Origin: Firmicutes bacterium CAG:534
GTDB lineage: Bacteria > Bacillota > Clostridia > Lachnospirales > Lachnospiraceae
Direction: 5' to 3'
DNA length: 35,034 bases
Assembly: GCA_000436115.1 (NCBI GenBank)
Contig: FR894503.1
Span: forward strand, 10,594-45,627
Shown here: one piece after another, positions 8,319-17,060 of the stretch
Position numbering within the stretch: the stretch's first letter is position 1
How the letters are laid out: each line of letters opens with the position of its first letter
Translations under genes and position numbers: made by a program
Notes under the pieces: generated by a model
Seen by the model: the letters and a program-made list of their open reading frames with translations, nothing else
Told to the model about the DNA's origin: nothing
The model's database searches: none

Positions 8319-8462
8319 ATGAATATCGGACTTTTACTTATTGCCATTATCGGAGGAGCTGCCGGAATTCTTTCCACAGTATACTTAACAGTTTCCCTTC
8401 CGGCGGTACTTGTTTGGAAGATCTATCGCAAAGTTGCAAAAGGTATTCCCATGACCATGTAA
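8319..8462 (+). CDS. Small single-pass membrane protein (47 aa)
   Basis: The frame encodes 47 residues beginning MNIGLLLIAIIGGAAGI. A hydrophobic helix spans about residues 3-33, and a basic tail (WKIYRKVAKG) would face the cytoplasm. CAGGAGGAGGACAAC gives it a very strong ribosome site with good spacing, which is the main reason to believe it is translated. It sits between the phased repeats (8173-8200) and an intrinsic terminator (8465-8513), so it forms a complete one-gene transcription unit. It resembles no family I can name; length and topology are like KdpF-type or regulatory membrane peptides, but no kdp genes are present. Confidence 0.7.
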   Translation: MNIGLLLIAIIGGAAGILSTVYLTVSLPAVLVWKIYRKVAKGIPMTM

Positions 8463-8464
8463 CC

Positions 8465-8513
8465 AAAAACTCCTGCTGGCATATCTTACACAAAGGCCAA
8501 CAGGAGTTTTTTT
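8465..8513 (+). terminator. Terminator that also contains the next gene's ribosome site
   Basis: Arms 8465-8480 and 8496-8511 pair over 15 bp with one mismatch and a 15-nt loop. T-run 8507-8513 follows the CAGGAG of the right arm. The next gene starts at 8514, directly after the T-run, and its only good ribosome site is that CAGGAG (8501-8506), 7 nt upstream. In any read-through transcript the ribosome site would be paired. Confidence 0.85.
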
Positions 8514-9659
8514 ATGGAAATCTACGTCGTGAGACCGGGAGATACCATTGATTCCATTGCTGCTTCCACATCAGCAGATACCGCTTCCCTTATTTATTAT
8601 AATCAGCTTGCCTATCCCTATGCGCTGGCTATCGGCCAGGCTCTTTTAATCCCGGTACCCGGAGAAAACCCTTCCCGGTACCCTGCCTATACAAACGGTT
8701 ACGCTTATCCCTTTATCTCTGACGATACCCTGGAAGAAACCCTTCCTTATCTCTCTTCCCTTTCTGTATTTTCCTACGGCTTCACGGAAGAAGGCGCCCT
8801 GCTTCCTCCCGCTTTGGATGACGACTTTATGATCGAGGCTTCCGTAAGCGCCGGGACTTCGCCTGTTTTAACCCTTACCCCACTTGGCCCGGACGGCCTT
8901 TTTAACAACAATCTGATCACCGCCGTGGTAAATAATGAGGAGGCCGTTTCCCGCCTGCTGACAGAGCTTTTAGAAACGCTGTCCCAAAAAGGCTTTCAGG
9001 GAGTAGATATTGACTTTGAATATATCCTGCCCACGGACCGCATTGCCTTTGCTGATTTTGTTTTCCTCACCCGGCAGACCCTTTCCTCCCACGGCTATTT
9101 TGTTTCTGTTGCCCTGGCGCCTAAAACCTCGGATGACCAGGCGGGCCTTCTTTATGCCGGCAAGGATTATGGTCTTCTGGGGCAGGCTGCCGACAGTGTG
9201 CTTCTTATGACCTATGAATGGGGATATACTTACGGCCCTCCTATGGCCGTTGCTCCCATTAATAAGGTGCGTGAAGTAGTGGACTATGCCGCAACCAGGA
9301 TCCCTCCCTCCAAAATCGATCTGGGAATTCCCAATTACGGCTATGATTGGACGCTTCCCTATGAGCGGGGAAAAAGCCGTGCCAGAACCCTCGGCAACCT
9401 TGAAGCTGTGGAGCTTGCCGTTTCGGAAGGAGTTCCCATTTCCTTTGACGAGACCGCCATGTCCCCTTACTTCTTCTACGAAAAGGACGGTCTTACCCAT
9501 GAGGTCTGGTTTGAGGATGTGCGCAGCTACCGGGAGAAATTTTCCCTGCTTCCCCTTTATGGTCTCAGAGGCCTTGGCATCTGGCAGATCATGCGTCTTT
9601 TTCGTCCGGGGCTTCTCCTGATGGAAGACACCCTGGAGATTTTAAAAAGAAACGGATAA
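8514..9659 (+). CDS. LysM and GH18 domain glycoside hydrolase (SleL/YaaH-like spore cortex hydrolase)
   Basis: The 381-residue protein opens with one LysM peptidoglycan-binding repeat (about 2-48: IYVVRPGDTIDSIA to GQALLIPVP). A GH18 barrel follows (about 60-380) with the catalytic motif GVDIDFEY, giving Glu-169 as proton donor and Asp-165/Asp-167 beside it. MTYEWGYTYGPPMAVAP and GIPNYGYDW are typical of the spore-associated SleL/YaaH subgroup, which cleaves cortex muropeptides during germination. Bacillus SleL has two LysM repeats; one is seen here. No signal peptide is visible, as in SleL. The start is fixed because LysM begins at residue 2. Its ribosome site lies inside the preceding terminator, and its last 71 bp overlap the convergent M19 gene. 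Confidence 0.88.
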   Translation: MEIYVVRPGDTIDSIAASTSADTASLIYYNQLAYPYALAIGQALLIPVPGENPSRYPAYTNGYAYPFISDDTLEETLPYLSSLSVFSYGFTEEGALLPPALDDDFMIEASVSAGTSPVLTLTPLGPDGLFNNNLITAVVNNEEAVSRLLTELLETLSQKGFQGVDIDFEYILPTDRIAFADFVFLTRQTLSSHGYFVSVALAPKTSDDQAGLLYAGKDYGLLGQAADSVLLMTYEWGYTYGPPMAVAPINKVREVVDYAATRIPPSKIDLGIPNYGYDWTLPYERGKSRARTLGNLEAVELAVSEGVPISFDETAMSPYFFYEKDGLTHEVWFEDVRSYREKFSLLPLYGLRGLGIWQIMRLFRPGLLLMEDTLEILKRNG

Positions 9660-10674
9660 AATTTCCTCCTATTACCTTGATCACCGTTTCCTCGGGCATC
9701 CCTCTTTGTAAAAGCGCCGTCGTTACAAGAGGGATCTGTTCATGGCCCTTCAGGCAGTCATCCAGACTGACGCTGTTTTTCCCAAGAAGCTTTGCCCTGG
9801 CGGCATCATAGGAGTCGCATAGGTCAAAGCCGTATCCCACATGCTCTGCCCCCATTTTTTCCACCATATACTCCACATGTCTGCACAGCATCTCCAGGTG
9901 ATTTCCCGAAAGGGAGCCTGCAATGTATTTACACCCGTTTACTCCTGCTACTCCTCCTCTCCCGGCCAGTTCAAAAAGCTGCTTATCCGTCAGGTTCCTG
10001 TAGCTGTCATATACCGCCCTGCTGCCGGAGTGGGTTGCCAGAAAGGGCTTTTTTGTAAACTTGCAGATCTGTTCAAAGCCCTCATCATTTAAATGGCTCA
10101 CGTCCAGAAACATTGACAGCTCTGAAAGCTTTCTTACGGCCTCTTTTCCTGCCTCGGTAAGTCCTCCGTGTATCTGCCGGTGCTCTGACGCCTTGCAGCA
10201 GCCGGTTGCCAGCGCATTTTCCCTGCTCCAGGTCAGGGCTGCTCCGCAGACTCCCAGATCATGCAGCTCCTCCAGCTTAGAAAGCTCCGTTCCGATCACA
10301 TCCAGGCCTTCCATATAAAGAAGGATCCCGATCTGCCTGGTTTCCAAAACCCTTTGCAGCTCCTTTTTTGTTGTGACCAGACACAGCCTTCCCCTGCTTT
10401 CCTTCACCTCTTCCTTTAAGGCATGGATCTGCGCAAGGGCATTTTCATAGCCATGCGCAAGCTCTGCGCTTTCCACATATACAGAAGAGGCGATCAGATT
10501 AATCCCGGCCTTTTCCCATTTTTCCAGATAATGCTCTTTAATGACCTCCCTTTCCCCCAGCTTGTTTCTAAGCAGGATCTCCCCTGCAAGATCCAGGTGT
10601 GCATCCACCACGGGAAAGCTTATATGCAGCTCCATTGCCTGCTGCAGATATGCTTCTTTCACTTTTAAATCCAT
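9589..10674 (-). CDS. Membrane dipeptidase (renal dipeptidase family, peptidase M19)
   Basis: The 361-residue zinc metallopeptidase has metal-ligand motifs in the usual order: DAHLDL (His-26, Asp-28), LLYMEGLD (Glu-122), LDVSHL (His-194) and THSGSR (His-215). Family members cleave dipeptides, including ones with a D-residue at the C-terminus. No signal peptide is visible, so it is probably cytoplasmic. The fold normally ends near VIGGNFIRFF; about 18 further residues (KSPGCLPSGEAPDEKDA) lie in the region overlapping the convergent hydrolase gene. AAAGGAAAC precedes the start. The role here could be recycling of wall or dietary peptides; this is not shown. Confidence 0.9.
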   Translation of the reverse strand: MDLKVKEAYLQQAMELHISFPVVDAHLDLAGEILLRNKLGEREVIKEHYLEKWEKAGINLIASSVYVESAELAHGYENALAQIHALKEEVKESRGRLCLVTTKKELQRVLETRQIGILLYMEGLDVIGTELSKLEELHDLGVCGAALTWSRENALATGCCKASEHRQIHGGLTEAGKEAVRKLSELSMFLDVSHLNDEGFEQICKFTKKPFLATHSGSRAVYDSYRNLTDKQLFELAGRGGVAGVNGCKYIAGSLSGNHLEMLCRHVEYMVEKMGAEHVGYGFDLCDSYDAARAKLLGKNSVSLDDCLKGHEQIPLVTTALLQRGMPEETVIKVIGGNFIRFFLKSPGCLPSGEAPDEKDA

Positions 10675-10695
10675 ACGATTGTTTCCTTTTTCTTT

Positions 10696-10740
10696 TTAAC
10701 AAAATATTCGGGCCGGATCCTTCTAAGACCCGGCCCTTCT
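10696..10740 (-). terminator. Probable terminator after the polysaccharide locus
   Basis: GGGCCGG (10710-10716) and CCGGCCC (10730-10736) form a GC-rich stem. Read on the minus strand it is followed by GAATATTTTGTT. It lies about 105 bp after the stop of the dehydratase gene and 22 bp before the M19 start. The U-tract is imperfect, so some read-through into the dipeptidase gene is possible. Confidence 0.55.
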
Positions 10741-10844
10741 TATCTTTACTGCTCCTTTTGCAGATACTGTCCTGCCTGTACCCGCCACATCCTTTCATAT
10801 TTTCCTTTTTGCTTCAGCAGACATATAAAAATTTCCTGCTTTGT

Positions 10845-11843
10845 CTACTTTTCCAGATCAACGTCTTTCAGCAGCCTTCTGATGTCCTCCACAGAAAGCC
10901 ATTCCGTGTTATTCCCGGAACTGTATGAAAAACCATCAGCCACTTTTTTGCCGCTTTCGTTGATCCTTTGCTTATCATTCCAGCACACCTGCGGATATAC
11001 GATAAAATGCTTATCATATTCATAGGTGGTTGCGGAATCTTCTACTGTAACCATGATCTCATGAAGCTTTTCCCCCGGACGGATACCGATTTCCGGCATC
11101 TTACAGCCAGGAAGCATTGCCTCTGCCAGATCTGTTACTTTAAAGGACGGGATCTTGCTGATAAAAGTTTCTCCGCCAGTAGCCTCTTCCAGCGCCTTGA
11201 TCACAAGCTCTACTCCCTGGGTCAGACTGATCCAGAAGCGCGTCATACGATAATCTGTGATCGGAAGCTCTGTGCCGCCGTTTTTAATAATGTTATGAAA
11301 AAAGGGAATGATCGATCCTCTGCTGCCTGCCACATTTCCATAGCGGACGATCGAAAAATTAATGTTCTTATTCCCTGCGTAGGCATTTGCTGCAATAAAC
11401 AGCTTATCGGATACAAGCTTTGTGCCTCCGTACAGATTGACGGGATTTACCGCCTTATCCGTAGAAAGGGCAACCACCTTCTGTACGCCGGTATCCAGTG
11501 CACAGTCGATCACGTTCTGCGCTCCGTGGATATTGGTCTTGATTGCCTCATTCGGGTTGTATTCACAGGCAGGAACCTGCTTTAAAGCCGCTGCATGGAT
11601 CACATAATCCACACCCTCAAAAGCACGCATCATTCTTTCTTTATCTCTCACATCTCCGATAAAGAAACGGAGCTTGTCCTCATATTCTTTAAATTCATTT
11701 GCCATCAGGAACTGCTTGAACTCATCTCTGGAATAGATGATGATCTTCTTCGGATCATAATGGGTCAGCACATATTTGGTAAAGCACTTCCCAAAGGATC
11801 CGGTTCCTCCGGTAATAAGAATTGTTTTATTATCTAAAAGCAT
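10845..11843 (-). CDS. UDP-N-acetylglucosamine 4,6-dehydratase-like protein (PseB/CapE/FlaA1 type)
   Basis: The 332-residue extended SDR protein has the NAD(P)-binding loop ITGGTGSFG (residues 10-18), SRDEFKQF, HAAALKQVPACEYNP, the catalytic STDKAVNP (Asp/Lys) and YGGTK (Tyr, Lys), and GIRPGEKLHE. These are marks of the inverting 4,6-dehydratases that turn UDP-GlcNAc into a 4-keto-6-deoxy sugar, the first step to pseudaminic acid, FucNAc or related sugars. The matching aminotransferase, epimerase or reductase genes are not in the window. AGGAGG precedes the chosen start at 11843; an upstream in-frame ATG lacks support. It has its own promoter (11879-11907), so it may be expressed apart from the glycosyltransferases. 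Confidence 0.88.
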   Translation of the reverse strand: MLLDNKTILITGGTGSFGKCFTKYVLTHYDPKKIIIYSRDEFKQFLMANEFKEYEDKLRFFIGDVRDKERMMRAFEGVDYVIHAAALKQVPACEYNPNEAIKTNIHGAQNVIDCALDTGVQKVVALSTDKAVNPVNLYGGTKLVSDKLFIAANAYAGNKNINFSIVRYGNVAGSRGSIIPFFHNIIKNGGTELPITDYRMTRFWISLTQGVELVIKALEEATGGETFISKIPSFKVTDLAEAMLPGCKMPEIGIRPGEKLHEIMVTVEDSATTYEYDKHFIVYPQVCWNDKQRINESGKKVADGFSYSSGNNTEWLSVEDIRRLLKDVDLEK

Positions 11844-11878
11844 GAAACTTCCTCCTGACTTCTTGTCACTCAACGTTT

Positions 11879-11907
11879 ATTATACTTTATGCCTGTCAAT
11901 CCGTCAA
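11879..11907 (-). promoter_or_regulatory. Sigma-A-type promoter of the dehydratase gene
   Basis: On the minus strand TTGACG (11902-11907) and a perfect TATAAT (11879-11884) are separated by 17 bp. The -35 box begins only five bases after the stop of the preceding GT39-like gene. Confidence 0.75.
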
Positions 11908-11911
11908 ATCC

Positions 11912-13519
11912 TTACTCCAGCTCGTATAAGGTCCACAATCCCTTTTCCGCGATCACACGGTAAGAGGAAAGCCCTGCATTGGAGGAAAGAAGACGGGAAA
12001 GGCATGCTTCCTTATTTTCATAGTCTGCCACATAGGCAAGGATCCTATGGCCTTCCGTGAATTCTTTTTCTTTCACAGGCTCCTGATCTCCCTGGCTTGC
12101 CAGATAAAATCTGTCATATTCCATCAGCTCATCTGAAAGCCACCAGATATTGTCAGAGGACGCCTCATTGTAAAATACGATCACCGGTTCCTTCCGGTTT
12201 TCCTTTACAAATTCCATGGTGTCCCTTTCCTGTTCATAGAGGAAAAAGACCCTGCCTCCTGTAAGCGCCGTACCCTCCAGCAAAAGGAAAATGACTGCAA
12301 GCGCCCCTGCCAGCGCTTTGTAAAAGATCTGCCTGTTTTTCACGAAATCCCCAAGCAATAGCGTCAGACTGCGCCATACAAAGTAAAGAAGCAAAAACAG
12401 GAAAAGGCCATATACCGGAAGCTCATACCTGTTTGAGGTCTCTCCCAGCAAAAGAGCCGTCTTGGAAACCGTCAGAAAGTATCCAAAGGCTGATACGGCA
12501 ATCAAAATCAGGCTTTCATTCCACAAATTTCCCTGCCGCTTTTTTTTCTTTTTCAGATAGGAAAGGGTCACTGTCATAAGCAGGATCAAAAGGAGCCAGA
12601 TGCAAAGGGTATTATGCATCACATAGTCGTCAAACAGTCCAAAGAAAAAGCGGATCCGTTCCAGGGTGTTGGAAGCATCTGCAAATTCCGACACAGCCTC
12701 CGTCCCCCGATACCCTCTGAAAATGTGTGACAGACTTGCGGGATAATAAAGGATCGCCAGCAGAAATGCCGCCCCGCAGGAAAGCACATAGGAAATCAAT
12801 TCCTTCCATTTTTTTCGGAAAAGAAGAGAAAGTAAAAAGGCCGCCCCCAGGAAAAAGTGGAAGATCACATAATAATACTGCGTCAAAAATCCCAGAAATA
12901 CCGTGATCCCTACGGGAAGCAGAAAGCGCCCAAAGGTAAAGTCCTGATCCCGCACCGCCCTTAAATGCAGCATCAGGCACAGCAGAACAAACAGTGTGAG
13001 CCACTGATACATTCTGATAAACATCACGCCTGAGATCACTGCTGCCGAAAAGCCCCAGCTCATGCAGGTAAGAAACGAAAGAAGCCTTGCCTGCTCCTTA
13101 TCCCCGAAGCTGCTGTAAGAAACCTGAAAGGCAATCCACGCAAGAAGAAAAAAGCAGGGAAGGTAGGCTGCCATATTCACCCCGATCCCAAGCCATTTAC
13201 TGAAAACTCCCGGGAACAGGGAACACGCCGTATGGAAAATATAATAATAGATGGGAGGATGTACATCCCATGACTGCATCTGCTTTACAACCGAATACCG
13301 GAACTGCTCCCCCTTAAGAACCACAAAATCATTGCGGAGCTGATCCCCCTGCGTCCACTGCCTGTCATTTACAAACAGTCCCGCCGTCTTATTGCTGGAA
13401 TAGTAGGTATAAAGTTCATCCTCATGGAACCCTGCCTTTCTGTTTCCGTAATAGGAAAGCAGGATCAGCTGCAAAAAAAGCAGCGCAAGCATGGCAATCC
13501 AAAATGTCTTTTTCTTCAT
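11912..13519 (-). CDS. GT39/ArnT-like (GT-C fold) membrane glycosyltransferase
   Basis: The 535-residue protein has about ten to twelve membrane segments. Two short acidic motifs typical of polyprenyl-phosphate-dependent GT-C enzymes lie in the first outside loop: GFHEDELYTYY (near residue 31) and WDVHPPIYYYIFH (near residue 84). Such enzymes move a sugar from a lipid-phosphate donor to an acceptor on the outer face of the membrane. A soluble domain follows the last helix (about 410-535). The GtrB-like synthase at 23183-24112 could make its lipid-linked donor; that pairing is inference. The gene starts 22 bp after the upstream GT2 stop. Confidence 0.85.
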   Translation of the reverse strand: MKKKTFWIAMLALLFLQLILLSYYGNRKAGFHEDELYTYYSSNKTAGLFVNDRQWTQGDQLRNDFVVLKGEQFRYSVVKQMQSWDVHPPIYYYIFHTACSLFPGVFSKWLGIGVNMAAYLPCFFLLAWIAFQVSYSSFGDKEQARLLSFLTCMSWGFSAAVISGVMFIRMYQWLTLFVLLCLMLHLRAVRDQDFTFGRFLLPVGITVFLGFLTQYYYVIFHFFLGAAFLLSLLFRKKWKELISYVLSCGAAFLLAILYYPASLSHIFRGYRGTEAVSEFADASNTLERIRFFFGLFDDYVMHNTLCIWLLLILLMTVTLSYLKKKKKRQGNLWNESLILIAVSAFGYFLTVSKTALLLGETSNRYELPVYGLFLFLLLYFVWRSLTLLLGDFVKNRQIFYKALAGALAVIFLLLEGTALTGGRVFFLYEQERDTMEFVKENRKEPVIVFYNEASSDNIWWLSDELMEYDRFYLASQGDQEPVKEKEFTEGHRILAYVADYENKEACLSRLLSSNAGLSSYRVIAEKGLWTLYELE

Positions 13520-13540
13520 TCCAAGTAAAATCCTTCCTGT

Positions 13541-14545
13541 CTATTTGGAGATCCGTTTCAGCATCCTGTGAACCTTCCGTACCAATTTAGGGGCCGTTCC
13601 AAGGAGCACCAGATAGGTCTTGTTCTTTTTCGTAAGGTAGGGAGATCTGACCGCCTCCCTGCGGTGTCCCCTCAGATAATGCCGAACCTGTATATAAAAG
13701 GAATTTTCCTTTGTCATCAGCGAAATGGGGATATGCAGCATATAGTCCAGCCTCTGGTAAAGGGCAAACCTCTCTGCCTCCTCTGACAGCTCCGGATACC
13801 TGGCCTCTACGATCTCCATGACCCTGTCTGCATTTTTGACAATATCGGTATAAACCTGTGGAAATTCTTCTTCCTTTCTGGTTCTGGTGTTGCTTCCGTA
13901 ACGGTAAAAAACATGATAATCCTGCTCCGGCAGAATTGCGATCACGGGAACCTCCGGCAACAGCCTTACCAGAAGATGAAAGTCTTCATTCAGCTCTCCC
14001 TCCGGAAAGCGCTCTTCCCTAAGAAGGGAGGCAGCTACCAGCTTTGTGCAGAAAGAGCAGTCCCCCCTGTGCAGAAGAAGCTCTCTCATAAACCTGCTGC
14101 TTTCCCAGAAGGCAAGGCTCTCCGGCGGCATACACACATCCGGCATCCGGTTTCCCTGCTCGTCCAGTTCATCCCGGGAGGTCTGAACGATCAAAAGCTG
14201 CTCCTGCAGAGCAACCGCTAACATCCTTTCGTACATCTCAGGCTCTATAAAATCATCGCTGTCTACAAAACCAATAAAATCTCCCCTGGCCTTTTCGATC
14301 CCTAAATTTCTGGCAGAAGAAGAACCGCCGTTTTCCTTGTGAAACACCCGGATCCTCTTATCCTCCAGGGCAAATTTTTCCGCCATGGCGCCGCTGTTGT
14401 CTGTGGATCCGTCATCGACCAGAATAATCTCCAGATTCCGGTAGGACTGTTTTCTGATGGAATCCACACATCTTTGCAGATAATCTACCACGTTATAAAT
14501 GGGAACGATCACGCTGATCAGCGGAAATCTGTCTGTCCCTTCCAT
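13541..14545 (-). CDS. Glycosyltransferase family 2
   Basis: The 334-residue protein starts with a GT-A domain: ISVIVPIYNVVDYLQRCVDS, then EIILVDDGSTDNSG, then the nucleotide-sugar-binding GFVDSDDFIEPEMYERM. It most resembles EpsH/WcaA-type enzymes that extend exopolysaccharide repeat units at the cytoplasmic face. The donor sugar cannot be predicted. The basic C-terminus lacks a clear membrane helix. Its start lies one base after the stop of the preceding GT4 gene, so the two are probably translationally coupled. Confidence 0.92.
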   Translation of the reverse strand: MEGTDRFPLISVIVPIYNVVDYLQRCVDSIRKQSYRNLEIILVDDGSTDNSGAMAEKFALEDKRIRVFHKENGGSSSARNLGIEKARGDFIGFVDSDDFIEPEMYERMLAVALQEQLLIVQTSRDELDEQGNRMPDVCMPPESLAFWESSRFMRELLLHRGDCSFCTKLVAASLLREERFPEGELNEDFHLLVRLLPEVPVIAILPEQDYHVFYRYGSNTRTRKEEEFPQVYTDIVKNADRVMEIVEARYPELSEEAERFALYQRLDYMLHIPISLMTKENSFYIQVRHYLRGHRREAVRSPYLTKKNKTYLVLLGTAPKLVRKVHRMLKRISK

Positions 14546-14546
14546 C

Positions 14547-15761
14547 TCAGTCCCTCCTTTCCTTTCTTTTCAGTTCTCTGTTTAGCTTTTTCATGGACAG
14601 CACAGGGGCCACGCTTAAAGGGCCTTCCTTACAGACATGGAGCTGCCCTGTTTCCCTCAGTGCCTGGAGGAACTCAGAAAGGGCCTTTGCCGCATGATCC
14701 GCATTCCACAGATCCCGGATCGTATGATAAGCCTTTCTGCCAAGCTCCGTCCGCATGGAGCTGTCCGAAATAAGGCGGCATACCTGCTTTTTCATGCTTT
14801 CATAATCCCCGTCCGGGTAGGCAAGACCGTTAACGCCATGCTCGATCAAGTAAGGAACCGCTCCTGCCTGCAGGCTTGCCACCACTGCACATCCGCTGTT
14901 CATGGCCTCGTTGACCACGGCTCCCCAGCCCTCCAGATAATTGCTGGTAAACAGGAAAATATCACTTTGTTCCATCAGATCCCTGACCTTGTCCGGCGTT
15001 TGAAAGCCGTGAAAGGTACAAAGCTCTGATACCTGTTCCCGATCGGCCAGTTCCCTGATCCGTGGTTCCAGCTCTCCGCCTCCGATCAGATCCAGGTGAA
15101 ATTCTGTGTTTCCAAAATACCCCTTCCCCGCAAGCTCTTTCAGATCCTTTGCCAGCCGGATCATATATTCCGGGTGCTTTAAGGGGATCAGCCTGGCTGC
15201 CCAGGCAATATGCACCTTTCCGTCGCGCCCCTTCCTGGAGGCAAGCTCCCCCTCCTGATAGGTACGGAGCTGTGTAAAATAGCCCCATTTGAACATTTTG
15301 CCCGGATAAGCGCCGATCAGATGAAAATCGGACGCCACATAGGCCCCTGCGCAGAGCAGATATGCCGGGCTGTTCCGAAATCTGATATGTTCTTTGTATT
15401 TGTGCCACAGCCCTTTCGGTGAAATGGCCTTCCATTGTCCTTCCCGGTAAAGCCGTTCGCTGATCCTGACCGTCAGCTTTCCCTCCTGCAGACGCCGCTG
15501 TACAAGCTTCTCCTGATCACTCCAGCCGGCAAGCAATACATCGCTTTCAAGAACCAGCCTTCTGCAGGCTTCCTCCTGCTCATAAAGGCAGCTTACATAG
15601 GGAAGCCCCTGGCCCTGATCGCTCCAGCCCATAGAAAGGCGCTCCTGCTCCATGGGTCTGGTCTGCACAAAGTGAAACCCCTGCCCCCAAAGCTCATAGC
15701 AGGCATTACAAAAGGGAATCTGATGATGGTTGATATAATTTGATAAAAAGGTTACGATCAT
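14547..15761 (-). CDS. Glycosyltransferase family 4 (GT-B fold)
   Basis: The 404-residue protein has the GT-B C-terminal domain: WAARLIPLKHPEYMIRLA, LDLIGGGELEPRIREL, and the donor-site motif SNYLEGWGAVVNEAMNSGCAVVAS, where the paired glutamates (E-x7-E) hold the nucleotide sugar. The N-terminal acceptor domain is divergent. It starts in a 4-bp overlap (ATGA) with the end of the preceding GT4 gene. No membrane helix is seen. Confidence 0.92.
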   Translation of the reverse strand: MIVTFLSNYINHHQIPFCNACYELWGQGFHFVQTRPMEQERLSMGWSDQGQGLPYVSCLYEQEEACRRLVLESDVLLAGWSDQEKLVQRRLQEGKLTVRISERLYREGQWKAISPKGLWHKYKEHIRFRNSPAYLLCAGAYVASDFHLIGAYPGKMFKWGYFTQLRTYQEGELASRKGRDGKVHIAWAARLIPLKHPEYMIRLAKDLKELAGKGYFGNTEFHLDLIGGGELEPRIRELADREQVSELCTFHGFQTPDKVRDLMEQSDIFLFTSNYLEGWGAVVNEAMNSGCAVVASLQAGAVPYLIEHGVNGLAYPDGDYESMKKQVCRLISDSSMRTELGRKAYHTIRDLWNADHAAKALSEFLQALRETGQLHVCKEGPLSVAPVLSMKKLNRELKRKERRD

Positions 15762-17050
15762 TGCTCGTCTATCGCCTCATAAATCTCCAAAAGTCTCAAG
15801 TAATTCAGCTGCCTGTCATGAGTCACCCCTGCTCTTCTCGCCCCTTCTTTTCCAAGCCGCTCCGAAAGGCAAAGCCCGTCTTTTTCCTTTTCCTCTGCAA
15901 AAAGCTTTCTGACTGCCTCTGCCAGCTCCTTACTTTTCAGCGGGGTAAACAGAAGTCCTTCCTTTCCATCCTCTAAAAGATCCGGGATCCCTCCGGTTCT
16001 TGCCGCTGCCACAGGCACTCCCAGAAGCATGGCCTCTCCCACTGTGTTGGGAGAATTTTCCAGTGCGGAAGCGCAGACAAACACATGGCTTTGCAGCATC
16101 CGCTTTTTCATCTGCTCTGCGCTGATGCGCCCCAGCATCACTACCTGCTCCTCCAGATGATACTTCTTTATGAGCTTTAAAAGATATTTTCCATAGGCAG
16201 GAAGCTTCAGAAGATCCTTGATGCTTTGTTTCCTGATAATGTTGTTTCCTGCAACATACAGCCTGATATCAGGATATTCTGCCTTCAGTTCTCCCATGGC
16301 TTCCAGCACAAGGTGCATTCCCTTTAAGGGGTAATCCCCCTGTCCCAGAAACAGGCTGTGCCTTTCACAGCAGGAAAGCGTCCAGCGATCGGAATAAAAC
16401 TCCTCCCGCATGCTCTCGTTCATGGCATAGTATCTTGCCTTTGGATTGATCTTAGCAGTCCCTTCCCGGTCAAATCTGGTACGCCCGGTAATATTCAGAC
16501 AGCCCTTTATGGCTTCCTTTTCATTTTCTCCCCGCTTTTCAAATTTTTCCTGCTGCTGCCTTAAGGAATCCTGACGCAGGAAATCCCGGAAGGTTACACT
16601 GCCCTGCACCTTTTCCGGCAGTCCTGCCATATAGGCTTCTGCAATCCTGTAGCACAGGCCCTGGATCCCGATCAGCGTTCTTTCCGGTCTGTGAAAGGCC
16701 CGCACGGCTGCAAGGGTATGAGGAAATTCTGTCCCGAAAATATGAACGATATCCGGCTCAAAATCTGCAAAGATCCGACGAAACTGCTCCTCCAAAGCCT
16801 CCTGATAGTGCTCCGGATGATCCAGATCCTCCTGGAATCCATAACAGGTGACACCTTCCACCATAACCGGCTTTTCCATGCCAAGCCCCTCCTGGGCCGG
16901 AAAACAGACGCCCAGACAAAAGGGTGCCTGACCTTCCCTTACCTTTTCAAAAATACCGGAAAGCCATCCCTCCCGGTTGCTGTAAAGCACCCCAAGCTCC
17001 CTGGCAATGGCCGGAATCATGATATTGCATATCCAAAGAACCTTTTTCAT
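15758..17050 (-). CDS. Glycosyltransferase family 4 (GT-B fold)
   Basis: The 430-residue protein has GT4 motifs: FLGQGDYPLKGMHLVLEAM, YVAGNNI, VVMLGRIS, and the donor-binding SALENSPNTVGEAMLLGVPV. The start at 17050 (MKKVLWICN) is preferred. The frame is open through the adjacent repeat up to 17101, but that part is repeat sequence. GGGGATAAGA just upstream supplies the ribosome site; the same stretch is nearly duplicated on the far side of the repeat. The repeat (17061-17151) separates it from the upstream GT2, although every other junction in this part of the operon is very tight. Confidence 0.92.
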   Translation of the reverse strand: MKKVLWICNIMIPAIARELGVLYSNREGWLSGIFEKVREGQAPFCLGVCFPAQEGLGMEKPVMVEGVTCYGFQEDLDHPEHYQEALEEQFRRIFADFEPDIVHIFGTEFPHTLAAVRAFHRPERTLIGIQGLCYRIAEAYMAGLPEKVQGSVTFRDFLRQDSLRQQQEKFEKRGENEKEAIKGCLNITGRTRFDREGTAKINPKARYYAMNESMREEFYSDRWTLSCCERHSLFLGQGDYPLKGMHLVLEAMGELKAEYPDIRLYVAGNNIIRKQSIKDLLKLPAYGKYLLKLIKKYHLEEQVVMLGRISAEQMKKRMLQSHVFVCASALENSPNTVGEAMLLGVPVAAARTGGIPDLLEDGKEGLLFTPLKSKELAEAVRKLFAEEKEKDGLCLSERLGKEGARRAGVTHDRQLNYLRLLEIYEAIDEQ

Positions 17051-17060
17051 TCTTATCCCC

